DNA of 20,641 nucleotides from the NCBI GenBank assembly GCA_022257805.1, contig JAKOPB010000003.1:1-20641 (forward strand). The letters are read 5' to 3'. Shown here one piece after another: positions 7,081 to 13,688 of this stretch. The stretch is from Nanobdellati archaeon (GTDB lineage: Archaea > Aenigmatarchaeota > Aenigmatarchaeia > PWEA01). Position 1 is the first letter of the stretch; the number at the start of each line of letters is the position of its first letter. The notes below the pieces were generated by a model that saw only the letters and a program-made list of their open reading frames with translations, made no database searches and was not told the DNA's origin. The position numbers and the translations under genes were made by a program.

Positions 7081-7584
7081 ATGGAAATCAAAAAACGAGA
7101 ATCCGGAAAAATCCTTTTCCTGGTCAAGGCTCGACAGGGCAGCAGGTGCAGGTACAGATACGATGACAGGATCCTCCGTCTGGAGAGCATGTTACCCGAA
7201 GACATGGTATACCCCGAGGACTACGGTATTGTACTGAGGACGTCCTCGAAAACAGGGGAGCCTCTTGATGGGTTCATGCTCACAAAGGAGTCCCTGGAAC
7301 CTGGCTCTATAATAGAGGCCCGGCCGATTGCTTGCATAAGGACACAGGAAGAAGAGGTAAGGAACGACAAGGTAATACTGGTTCCAGAGGACGATCCCGG
7401 GATGAAAGATTTGAAGGACTTCGAAGACATGGGAGCAGAGCTTAGGATGGAGATCAAGGGTTTTATAAACGACCTTTACGAACTGAAGGGAGAGGAAGCG
7501 GGTCTAAAGAGCTCATTGGGACCCGAGGAAACAAAGAGATTAATAAAAAACTGCAAAAAGATATATAAAAGAAGGAATGGTTAA
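7081..7584 (+). CDS. Family I inorganic pyrophosphatase homologue, probably catalytically dead
   Basis: The 167-residue protein aligns end to end with soluble family I pyrophosphatases: GSRCRYRYD (usually GSRNKYEYD), VYPEDYG, GEPLDGFML (usually DGDPLDVLV), IIEARPI and DDPGMKDLKDFEDM. By my manual alignment in E. coli numbering, Glu20, Lys29, Glu31, Arg43, Asp65, Asp67, Asp97, Asp102, Tyr141 and Lys142 are replaced by Lys, Arg, Arg, Ser, Thr, Glu, Glu, Asn, Leu and Tyr. Tyr51, Tyr55, Asp70 and Lys104 remain. It should therefore bind Mg-PPi poorly or not at all. The gene has no stops or frameshifts and normal codon use, so it is kept as a protein. As I recall, Thermococcales place an active ppa beside rpoE1, so the position is ancestral. 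A structural or regulatory role near RNA polymerase is possible. Confidence 0.8.
   Translation: MEIKKRESGKILFLVKARQGSRCRYRYDDRILRLESMLPEDMVYPEDYGIVLRTSSKTGEPLDGFMLTKESLEPGSIIEARPIACIRTQEEEVRNDKVILVPEDDPGMKDLKDFEDMGAELRMEIKGFINDLYELKGEEAGLKSSLGPEETKRLIKNCKKIYKRRNG
7562..7570 (+). promoter_or_regulatory. Possible internal TATA box for rpo7
   Basis: TATATAAAA overlaps the end of the pyrophosphatase-like gene, 41-49 bases before the rpo7 ATG. A start site near 7592-7595 would give a short leader holding the GAGGGG ribosome-binding site at 7600-7605. Confidence 0.4.
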
Positions 7585-7610
7585 GTATGTGTCAGCTGTG
7601 AGGGGTCTAT

Positions 7611-8165
7611 ATGTACAAGATTATACAGGCAAAGGACACGGTAAGAGTTGGTCCAGAGAAGTTCAACATGGGACTTGAGGACTCTATATACGAATCACTT
7701 CGAGAAAAGTACGAAGGTGTCCTCGACAAAGACCTTGGTTTCATACTCTCGATAGAGGAGGTCAAGAAAGTAGGAGAAGGAAGAGTTCTTCCGGAAGACG
7801 GTGCAGCCTTCTATCCCACGGAGTTCAAGATGATGGTTTTTGAACCACAGGAACACGAGGTCGTGCTCGGGGAGATAGTAGACGTTACGGAGTTCGGTGG
7901 TTTCGTAAGAATAGGTCCGATAGATGCACTGATGCATGTCTCACAGGTTATGGACGACTACGTGAACTACGATGAAAAGAACGACGCTCTGGAAGGAAAG
8001 GAATCAAATAAAAGACTGAAGAACGGAGACCTTGTAAGGGCAAGGGTCATCTCAGTTTCCTACTCCGAAGACAACAAGGTTGGACTAACCATGAAACAGC
8101 CCCACCTTGGAGCTATAAAATGGCTCAGGGACAAAGAAGAAGAGGAAGAAAACGAAGAACAGTAA
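7611..8165 (+). CDS. rpo7: DNA-directed RNA polymerase subunit Rpo7 (E')
   Basis: Rpo7 (RpoE1, orthologue of eukaryotic Rpb7) forms the RNA polymerase stalk with Rpo4 and guides emerging RNA. The 184-residue protein starts MYKIIQAKDTVRVGPEKF, the usual N-terminal RNP-like domain (1-80) with VLPEDGAAFYPTEFKMMVFEP. An S1/OB domain follows from about residue 82 (GEIVDVTEFGGFVRIGPIDALMHVSQV). Length is typical. It is followed after 12 bases by Spt4, the standard archaeal arrangement. A GAGGGG ribosome-binding site lies five bases before the ATG. Confidence 0.96.
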   Translation: MYKIIQAKDTVRVGPEKFNMGLEDSIYESLREKYEGVLDKDLGFILSIEEVKKVGEGRVLPEDGAAFYPTEFKMMVFEPQEHEVVLGEIVDVTEFGGFVRIGPIDALMHVSQVMDDYVNYDEKNDALEGKESNKRLKNGDLVRARVISVSYSEDNKVGLTMKQPHLGAIKWLRDKEEEEENEEQ

Positions 8166-8177
8166 AGGTGCAATTAA

Positions 8178-8366
8178 ATGGCAAAAAGAGAAAAGGCATG
8201 CAACGAGTGCAGAAGGCTTGTAAGAGGCAACGAGTGCCCTGCCTGCAAGACAACTGATCTGACCAAGAACTGGGAGGGTGTAGTGGTGGTAGTTGACCCT
8301 GACTCAGATATAGCCAAAACCGTTGGTATAGATACACCTGGAAAGTACGCAATAAAAACAAGGTGA
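8178..8366 (+). CDS. spt4: Transcription elongation factor Spt4 (RpoE'')
   Basis: Spt4 pairs with Spt5 to close the RNA polymerase clamp and keep elongation processive. The 62-residue protein carries a zinc ribbon with Cys8, Cys11, Cys20 and Cys23 (CNEC and CPAC), followed by WEGVVVVVDPDSDIAKTVGI and the terminal GKYAIKTR, all diagnostic. A GGTG ribosome-binding site lies 7 bases before the ATG. The stop TGA overlaps the AAGGTGA that serves as ribosome-binding site for S24e, so the two are probably coupled in translation. Confidence 0.96.
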   Translation: MAKREKACNECRRLVRGNECPACKTTDLTKNWEGVVVVVDPDSDIAKTVGIDTPGKYAIKTR

Positions 8367-8371
8367 ACATT

Positions 8372-8818
8372 ATGAAAATAAAAATAGACGAAAGGAAGGA
8401 CAATCCCTTTCTGGAGAGAAAGGAACTGAAAGGAGTAATCGATCACCCCGAAGAGGCCACGCCTTCTTCCGAGTCCGTTAAAGAGTTCCTATCAGAAGAG
8501 CTGGGAACCGCCGAAGAAGATATAGAGATCGATAAGATATTCACCATAAGAGGTACACAGAAAAGCAGGTTCTGGGCAAAGGAATTCGGCAAGGTGTCGG
8601 GAAAGAAGGAAGAAAAAAAGGAGACGAAGAAGGAAGAACCAGAAGAAGAAAGCGACAAAAAAGAGTACGAAGAGATGCTCAACGGAACTATAGGCGACGG
8701 TAAAAAGGCCATAGAAGACATGGACAATCCGGATCTCGAACTTCTCCTGGAGATCGAAAAAGAGAACAAAGACAGAAAGGGGATGAAGGAGTTCATAGAG
8801 AAGAAGATGGGTGATTAA
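8372..8818 (+). CDS. rps24e: Small ribosomal subunit protein S24e with long C-terminal extension
   Basis: Residues 1-74 are S24e: MKIKIDERKDNPFLERKEL, then ATPSSESVKEFL and FTIRGTQKSRFWAKEF. The ATG at 8372 is chosen over GTG 8363 because AAGGTGA sits five bases before it and the protein then begins like other S24e proteins. After the core comes a Lys/Glu low-complexity linker (about 75-97) and a compact helical tail (98-148) with YEEMLNGTIGDGKKAIEDM, a DNPDLELLLEIEK stretch and NKDRKGMKEFIEKK. The whole is 148 aa against about 100 for a usual archaeal S24e. The tail looks like a separate small domain, and similar-looking tails on other archaeal proteins are a vague recollection only. Codon use is uniform, so I see no sign of a recent fusion. 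Confidence 0.92.
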   Translation: MKIKIDERKDNPFLERKELKGVIDHPEEATPSSESVKEFLSEELGTAEEDIEIDKIFTIRGTQKSRFWAKEFGKVSGKKEEKKETKKEEPEEESDKKEYEEMLNGTIGDGKKAIEDMDNPDLELLLEIEKENKDRKGMKEFIEKKMGD

Positions 8819-8992
8819 ATGGGAAAACACGAAAACGTCAAGGTCTGGGAGAAATACGACGTAGAAGGAGACGATTTGGAAAGGAAGCAGAGAACCTGCC
8901 CAAGATGCGGAGACGGTGTTTTCCTCGCTGATCACGGCGACAGATTGACCTGTGGAAGCTGTGGTTTCTCAGAGATCAAAGAAGAACAGTGA
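8819..8992 (+). CDS. rps27ae: Small ribosomal subunit protein S27ae
   Basis: A 57-residue zinc-ribbon protein of the small subunit. Cys27/Cys30 (CPRC) and Cys45/Cys48 (CGSC) coordinate zinc; [19 protein letters not shown] is the S27ae signature. The ATG follows the S24e stop directly, with no gap. This is the last plus-strand gene of the operon. In many archaea Kae1 follows S27ae directly, but here the membrane pyrophosphatase and a small orphan gene lie between them. The next 48 bases separate it from the convergent pyrophosphatase stop and contain a T5 run at 9036-9040 that could help termination. Confidence 0.95.
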   Translation: MGKHENVKVWEKYDVEGDDLERKQRTCPRCGDGVFLADHGDRLTCGSCGFSEIKEEQ

Positions 8993-9040
8993 ATTTCTCC
9001 TGTAACTTATCTTCATCTATAGAGGCTTCTGTGCGTTTTT

Positions 9041-10999
9041 CTAGACCAAAAGAGGAACGAATATCAGAGCTACCATAGCAACAAGCTTTATCAGAACATT
9101 GAGAGAGGGTCCCGAGGTATCTTTCATTGGATCGCCAACGGTGTCGCCTACAACTGTTGCCTTGTGGGTTTCCGATCCCTTTCCTCCCAGATTCCCCTCC
9201 TCCACATATTTTTTTGCATTGTCCCAGGCACCGCCTGAATTGGCCATGGTAACTGCAAGCAGGAAGCCTGTAGAGATGTTACCTGCAAGCATGCCTGCAA
9301 GTGCTTCGGGTCCAAGTAATAAGCCAACGGCTATCGGTGAAATTATGGCCAGCGACCCGGGCAGAATCATCTCCTTGAGGGCGGAGTCCGTTGAGATCTC
9401 TATACATCTGGAATAATCCGGCTTGTCCTCTCCTGAAAGGATGTTCATCTCCTCGAACTGTCTTCTTATCTCGTCTATCATCTTACTGGCGCTCCTTCCA
9501 ACAGATCTCATCGTCAGGGCAGAGAAGATGAAGGGAAGTAGCGCACCTATGAAAAGACCTGCAACTATCCATGGGTCGGTCAGTGCCACATCCACCGCCT
9601 CTAGACCAACCTCCTGTGTATAAGCAACAAAAAGGGTAAGAGAAGCAAGTGCTGCGGATCCTATTGCGAATCCCTTTCCTATCGCCGCGGTCGTATTTCC
9701 TATCGAATCCAGGGCCTCGGCCCTTTCCCTTACCTTTTCCCCCATCTCTGCCATCTCTGCTATCCCTGCAGCGTTGTCGGCAACTGGACCGTAGCAGTCC
9801 GTTGCAAGGGTGATGCCCAGGGTCGACAGCATTCCAACCGAAGCTATTCCTATACCGTAAAGCCCTGCAAAGTAGTAGGATATGAGCATAGCAACGCAGA
9901 CGGTCAACATAGGTACAAGGGTAGAAAACATCCCTGTTGAGAAGCCTGCTATGATATTTGTAGCTGCGCCGCCGGTGGATTCCTCGGCTATGTTCCTTGT
10001 AGGTTTATGTTTACTGGCCGTGTAATACTCCGTAACGAGACCTATAACTATACCGGCGACAAGCCCCGAAACTATTGAGTAAAATACACCCATATCGATC
10101 CCCGGGAACAGGTATCTCATCCCGAAGAACATAAACACCAGGGCAAGGCCTGCGGCCCCAAAGGTTCCCCTGTTAAGTGCCCAGTTGAGGTTTTCTTCTC
10201 CCCCAACGAAGAAGTATCCTATCACAGCAGCCAAGATGCCCGATGCTCCTATGAAGAGGGGAAAAACAACCGCTCCAGATGCTTGCACAGTTAAAAAACC
10301 TATCAACATTGTAGCAATTATCGCCTCCACGTAAGACTCAAAGAGATCTGCGCCCATAGCTGCCACGTCGCCGACATTGTCACCGACATTGTCAGCAACA
10401 ACCCCGGGGTTGCGTGGATCGTCCTCAGGGATGTCCTCTTCAACCTTTCCAACGAGGTCTGCGCCCATGTCCGCAGTCTTGGTGTAGATGCCACCGCCGA
10501 CACGTGAAAATAGTGCAACGGATGAGGCACCGAAGGCGAAACCAAACAGTATCTGAAGATCAGGGAATATGAGGTAAAAGGATGATATACCTAGAAGCCC
10601 GAAACCTACCACGGACATTCCCATGACGGTTCCGGAGGAAAAAGCCACTCCCAGTCCCTCACCCAGACTGTTCTTGACCGCCTCCGCTGTCCGGGAGTTC
10701 GAGCTCGTGGCAGTGGTCATGCCTATGACGCCTGCAAGAGAGCTAAGAAAAGCACCGAAGATGAAGGTAATGGCTGTCTGAGGATTTATGAAATAGGCCA
10801 GGACCGCCGATATAATAACGACGACAACGGAAAGATATTTGAACTCCTGTCCGAGAAAAGTTCTGGCTCCCTCCTTTATGTGATCAGACATCTCCCTGGC
10901 CTTGTCGGAACCTCTGTCCTTTTTGCTGACCTTTACAGTCAAAGCTCCTGCAAAGACCAGGGCAACTACCGAAGCAGCCACTACAAGAGCGATGTCCAT
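9041..10999 (-). CDS. hppA: Membrane-bound ion-translocating pyrophosphatase, K+-dependent type
   Basis: An integral membrane enzyme (652 aa, about 16 helices) that couples PPi hydrolysis to H+ and/or Na+ pumping. Catalytic loops are intact: ADMGADLVGKVEEDIPEDDP (177-194 region), DNVGDNVGD (203-211), DCYGPVADNAAGIAEM (401-416) and a C-terminal GDTVGDPMKDTSGPS. Ala438 and Gly441 in GNTTAAIGKG occupy the sites where K+-independent enzymes have Lys and Thr, so it should be K+-dependent. Glu221 and Glu225 in GADLFESYVEAI are both present: the first is the gate Glu of Na+-pumping enzymes and the second sits where plant H+ pumps place it. The ion specificity is therefore unclear. Length is slightly under the usual 660-770. 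It is monocistronic with its own TATA box. Confidence 0.97.
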   Translation of the reverse strand: MDIALVVAASVVALVFAGALTVKVSKKDRGSDKAREMSDHIKEGARTFLGQEFKYLSVVVVIISAVLAYFINPQTAITFIFGAFLSSLAGVIGMTTATSSNSRTAEAVKNSLGEGLGVAFSSGTVMGMSVVGFGLLGISSFYLIFPDLQILFGFAFGASSVALFSRVGGGIYTKTADMGADLVGKVEEDIPEDDPRNPGVVADNVGDNVGDVAAMGADLFESYVEAIIATMLIGFLTVQASGAVVFPLFIGASGILAAVIGYFFVGGEENLNWALNRGTFGAAGLALVFMFFGMRYLFPGIDMGVFYSIVSGLVAGIVIGLVTEYYTASKHKPTRNIAEESTGGAATNIIAGFSTGMFSTLVPMLTVCVAMLISYYFAGLYGIGIASVGMLSTLGITLATDCYGPVADNAAGIAEMAEMGEKVRERAEALDSIGNTTAAIGKGFAIGSAALASLTLFVAYTQEVGLEAVDVALTDPWIVAGLFIGALLPFIFSALTMRSVGRSASKMIDEIRRQFEEMNILSGEDKPDYSRCIEISTDSALKEMILPGSLAIISPIAVGLLLGPEALAGMLAGNISTGFLLAVTMANSGGAWDNAKKYVEEGNLGGKGSETHKATVVGDTVGDPMKDTSGPSLNVLIKLVAMVALIFVPLLV

Positions 11000-11020
11000 A
11001 GTTAAAGAGTGTTCGTCGGT

Positions 11021-11034
11021 TCTTTTTAAACTTT
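11021..11034 (-). promoter_or_regulatory. TATA box of the membrane pyrophosphatase gene
   Basis: The minus-strand sequence is GAAAGTTTAAAAAG, 22-35 bases upstream of the ATG at 10999. This fits a leaderless transcript. Confidence 0.6.
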
Positions 11035-11075
11035 CTGTTGCCTCAGATTGAAGTAATACAACGACTGGGCAAAGG

Positions 11076-11086
11076 TATTTAAAATT
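11076..11086 (+). promoter_or_regulatory. TATA box of the 93-residue orphan gene
   Basis: TATTTAAAATT lies 21-31 bases before the ATG at 11107. A well-placed promoter supports the small gene being real. Confidence 0.55.
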
Positions 11087-11106
11087 TAGTAAAGTAAAAT
11101 AACAAT

Positions 11107-11388
11107 ATGTCAGAGGACAACAACCGTGAAGACAGTGTATATAAAGAACTCAAAGAGATAAAAATTAGGAAACAAACCGAAGCAGTGGACGATACTCTTC
11201 TCCAAAATGGCACGAAATCCATAGAGTCGGAAAGAAACTCAGATGAAGTTTGTCCGATGCTTGGGTCCTGCTACGAGTTAAAGACAACGGAAGAAAGGAC
11301 AGAGGAAAAAATGAGATATGAAGAAGAACTAGAGTACGGGTTTCCAGGGTCCCTTCCTAGAAAACCTAGGTCAAGGAACTCCGAGTAA
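11107..11388 (+). CDS. Small acidic/basic charged protein, unknown function
   Basis: A 93-residue protein that I do not recognise. It is almost entirely polar, rich in Glu, Lys, Arg and Ser, with helices likely at residues 8-30 and 58-75 and a Pro/Arg-rich end (GSLPRKPRSRNSE). The only cysteines are in CPMLGSC in the middle, a possible metal or disulphide pair. There is no signal peptide or membrane segment. Codons resemble those of the neighbours, and a TATA box sits at leaderless spacing, so expression is plausible. It separates the divergent membrane pyrophosphatase from Kae1, a place usually held by S27ae. A lineage-specific gene is the most likely reading; a spurious frame is possible. 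Confidence 0.5.
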   Translation: MSEDNNREDSVYKELKEIKIRKQTEAVDDTLLQNGTKSIESERNSDEVCPMLGSCYELKTTEERTEEKMRYEEELEYGFPGSLPRKPRSRNSE

Positions 11389-11417
11389 AGCTGTTACCAG
11401 AAATTCAACCTTTACTA

Positions 11418-11427
11418 CTTTTATTAC
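11418..11427 (+). promoter_or_regulatory. TATA box of the kae1 gene
   Basis: CTTTTATTAC lies 24-33 bases before the ATG at 11451 and no Shine-Dalgarno is visible, so leaderless translation is likely. Confidence 0.55.
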
Positions 11428-11450
11428 TTGAACAATGTATTTTTGATACT

Positions 11451-12428
11451 ATGATCTGTCTGGGAATAGAATCCACAGCACACACATTTGGCGTTGGAAT
11501 AATGGACGGCGAAGAGGTTCTCGCCAACGAGACTTCTATGTACAAACCATCAGAGGGCGGAATACATCCCAGGGAGGCAGCAGAGCATCACTCAAAGGTC
11601 TGCGATGAGGTGATGGGAAATGCTCTAAGAGAGGCAGAAATATCAAGAGAAGATATAGATCTGGTTGCCTTCTCCAAGGGACCGGGACTTCCTCCCTGTT
11701 TGAGAACAGGAGCCGTTTTTGCGAGGTCACTGGCACTGTCTTTGGACGTTCCTATAGTTGGTGTCAACCACTGTATAGCACACATAGAGATAGGTAAGCT
11801 GAAGACGAACGCAGAGGATCCTGTAACGCTGTACGTTTCTGGAGGTAACACACAGGTAATAGCACTCTCGGCCGGTAAGTACCGAGTTTTTGGGGAGGTA
11901 CTGGACACGCCCGTGGGGAATGCGCTGGACAAGTTTGGTAGGAAAGCCGGGCTGGACCACCCTGGTGGGCCGAAGGTTGAAAAACTGGCGGCGAAGGGCT
12001 CGAACTACATAGAACTTCCTTACTCGATAAAGGGCATGGATATGTCCTTCTCGGGTCTAATGACAGAGGCAATGAGAAAGCTGGACGACGAAGACCTGGA
12101 GGATATATGCTATTCTCTACAGGAAACCATGTTTGCTATGCTAACCGAGGCAGTGGAAAGGGCAATGGCACACGCAGGGAAGGACGAGGTATTGCTCACC
12201 GGAGGAGTTGCGGCCAACAAAAGGCTGCAGGAGATGCTGGATACCATGTGCAGTGAAAGGGACGCCTCCTTCTACACAGTTCCGTACGAGCTCGCAGGGG
12301 ACAACGGAGCAATGATGGCCTGGTTGGGCCTACTGAAATATAAAACGTCAGAAGGAGACGAGCTTGAGGATACGGCCTTCATACAGAACTGGAGAACAGA
12401 CGACGTAGAAGTTGTATGGGACAAGTAA
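11451..12428 (+). CDS. kae1: tRNA threonylcarbamoyladenosine transferase Kae1 (KEOPS), unfused
   Basis: Kae1 transfers the threonylcarbamoyl group to A37 of ANN-decoding tRNAs within the KEOPS complex. The 325-residue ASKHA-fold protein has ESTAHTFGVGI at its N-terminus, metal ligands His107 and His111 (NHCIAH), the nucleotide loop YVSGGNTQV (about 128-136), TGGVAANKRL (250-259) and Asp284 in AGDNGAMMAW. It ends NWRTDDVEVVWDK, exactly where halophile and methanogen proteins continue into the Bud32 kinase, so Bud32 must be encoded elsewhere if present. The start is fixed by the conserved LGIESTAHT and by the TATA box. Confidence 0.96.
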   Translation: MICLGIESTAHTFGVGIMDGEEVLANETSMYKPSEGGIHPREAAEHHSKVCDEVMGNALREAEISREDIDLVAFSKGPGLPPCLRTGAVFARSLALSLDVPIVGVNHCIAHIEIGKLKTNAEDPVTLYVSGGNTQVIALSAGKYRVFGEVLDTPVGNALDKFGRKAGLDHPGGPKVEKLAAKGSNYIELPYSIKGMDMSFSGLMTEAMRKLDDEDLEDICYSLQETMFAMLTEAVERAMAHAGKDEVLLTGGVAANKRLQEMLDTMCSERDASFYTVPYELAGDNGAMMAWLGLLKYKTSEGDELEDTAFIQNWRTDDVEVVWDK

Positions 12429-12429
12429 G

Positions 12430-12439
12430 TTTTATTAAC
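12430..12439 (+). promoter_or_regulatory. TATA-like box of the Yip1-like membrane protein gene
   Basis: TTTTATTAAC begins two bases after the kae1 stop, 31-40 bases before the ATG at 12470. A GTGAG ribosome-binding site precedes the ATG. Confidence 0.5.
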
Positions 12440-12469
12440 CGCCGTACACAAACTCTTTCTTGTGAGATT

Positions 12470-13078
12470 ATGTTCATAGAATACCTAAAGAACCCTGGTA
12501 AAGCCACTGAAATCATCAAGGAAAAAAACAAAGTAGAGACTATGCAGGGATCTCTGGTAATGCTCTTCATTGCTTCGTTAATCTTCGCAGTTAACACTGT
12601 AATTGGCCTGAAAATCATCGAGGGGATGCCCCTGGAGATAACCGGCCCGGAAATCCTGGTATCGGTCCTTGAGACCGGCACTATGAACCTGGCTGTAGGA
12701 GCGTTCTTCATAGTACTTCTTGGAGGACTGTTCTTCGGTTACATCTTCCAGACAGTGATGAACATCCTCGGAGGTACAGGAGACTACTGGGACGGACTTA
12801 CAACGCTGTCTTACCCTGTGTTCTCCGTAAGCCTCGGTGTACTGCTTGCAATGGTTTTCAGCTACGTTCCTATGTTGGGGCCTGTACTAGCTTTCATCTT
12901 TGTGGCAGTGTTCCTCTCGATGGGATACGCCTCGATGTTTAGGCTGGCACAGGATATGTTCGACGTAGGAATGATAGAGGCCTTTATCGGAGTAACAGTG
13001 GTCCTCGCAGTTGGATTCGTAGCTATATACGGAGGACTGTTGACCATACCAGAAGGCATAATGGCAGTGGTTCCTTAA
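12470..13078 (+). CDS. Yip1-like integral membrane protein
   Basis: A 202-residue membrane protein with five likely helices at about 28-48, 72-98, 115-135, 137-155 and 170-192, after a short cytoplasmic amphipathic start (MFIEYLKNPGKATEIIKEKN). The pattern of an N-terminal positively charged helix, then GYIFQTVMNILGGTGDYWDG followed by SYPVFSVSLGVLL, matches archaeal Yip1-domain proteins, whose role is unknown. The ATG at 12470 is used because of the TATA box at 12430 and the GTGAG just upstream; an earlier in-frame start at 12416 would overlap kae1 and add an unlike extension. It follows kae1 by 41 bases. Confidence 0.75.
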   Translation: MFIEYLKNPGKATEIIKEKNKVETMQGSLVMLFIASLIFAVNTVIGLKIIEGMPLEITGPEILVSVLETGTMNLAVGAFFIVLLGGLFFGYIFQTVMNILGGTGDYWDGLTTLSYPVFSVSLGVLLAMVFSYVPMLGPVLAFIFVAVFLSMGYASMFRLAQDMFDVGMIEAFIGVTVVLAVGFVAIYGGLLTIPEGIMAVVP

Positions 13079-13079
13079 G

Positions 13080-13156
13080 ACCTGGAAACCCACGAAAACA
13101 CCAGGTTGTGGTAGTTGCAGCTAGGTTTTGGTGTATGTATTAAGACGGAATCCGTC
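13080..13156. other. Intergenic region with two small inverted repeats
   Basis: ACCTGG at 13080-13085 pairs with CCAGGT at 13101-13106, immediately after the Yip1-like stop. A second dyad, GACGG/CCGTC with a 3-base loop, is at 13144-13156. CCAC (13090-13093) could also pair with GTGG (13108-13111). They may form a 3' end structure of the upstream mRNA or an operator before L15e. No tRNA or sRNA motif was found. Confidence 0.3.
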
Positions 13157-13178
13157 CTCTGCTCAGACATTCGAAAGA

Positions 13179-13186
13179 TTTAAAAG
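13179..13186 (+). promoter_or_regulatory. TATA-like box of the L15e gene
   Basis: TTTAAAAG lies 37-44 bases before the ATG at 13223. The predicted short leader carries GGTGG four bases before the ATG, so this gene is probably led by a Shine-Dalgarno. Confidence 0.5.
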
Positions 13187-13222
13187 CTTAGAGGCTGAAG
13201 AAATGTTAGCTCTGGTGGAAAC

Positions 13223-13687
13223 ATGGGCATGTACAAGCATATAAAGGAAGAGTGGAAGAACCCCGACGACAGAATCAAGAAGAAACTGGAGAAGTGGAGG
13301 GGTGAAAACACAACCGTAAGAATAGAAAGGCCCACGAGGTTGGACAGAGCGAGAGAACTTGGGTACAAATCAAAGGAGGGTGTGGTAGTTGCAAGAACAA
13401 AGGTAAAGAAAGGCACCAGGAAAAGAAAGAAAGTTTCAGGTGGCAGAAGACCATCCAGATCAGGTACAAAATACACGAGGGACAAATCAAAGCAGAAAAT
13501 AGCAGAGGAAAGAACTACCAAAAAATTTCCCAACCTCAGAGTACTTAACTCATACTGGGTAGGAGAGGATGGAAAACACAAATGGTTTGAAGTTATCCTC
13601 GTAGACCCCGAGAAAGAGGCCATAAAAAAAGACGACGATCTCAGCTGGATCTGCGACGACAGACAGAAGGACAGAGCACTCCGTTGA
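13223..13687 (+). CDS. rpl15e: Large ribosomal subunit protein L15e, lacking the basic C-terminal tail
   Basis: L15e binds 23S rRNA domains in the large subunit. The 154-residue protein matches the family throughout: MYKHIKEEWKNPDD, IERPTRLDRARELGYKSKEG, GGRRPSRSG, NLRVLNSYWVGEDGKHKWFE and LSWICDDRQKDRALR. It stops there, whereas most archaeal L15e (about 190 aa) continue for about 40 basic residues (GLTSAG-type tail). The DNA after the stop belongs to the convergent acylphosphatase, so a simple frameshift does not explain the loss. The start is chosen by GGTGG; Met3 is a minor alternative. Rpp30 and Pop5 follow, a common archaeal neighbourhood. Confidence 0.95.
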   Translation: MGMYKHIKEEWKNPDDRIKKKLEKWRGENTTVRIERPTRLDRARELGYKSKEGVVVARTKVKKGTRKRKKVSGGRRPSRSGTKYTRDKSKQKIAEERTTKKFPNLRVLNSYWVGEDGKHKWFEVILVDPEKEAIKKDDDLSWICDDRQKDRALR

Positions 13688-13688
13688 T

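Noticed and set aside
8363..8374. GTG 8363 as the S24e start
   Set aside because: ATG 8372 has correct ribosome-binding-site spacing and gives the usual S24e N-terminus; the GTG is part of the AAGGTGA element.
8443..8935. Long open frames opposite S24e (Ser- and Phe-rich)
   Set aside because: These are the complement of Lys/Glu-rich codons (GAA/AAG give TTC/CTT) and have no promoter or ribosome-binding site.
13079..13222. tRNA, C/D or H/ACA guide RNA in the largest gap
   Set aside because: No cloverleaf, no C/D boxes in order and no ACA-ended hairpin pair was found; only two small dyads remain.
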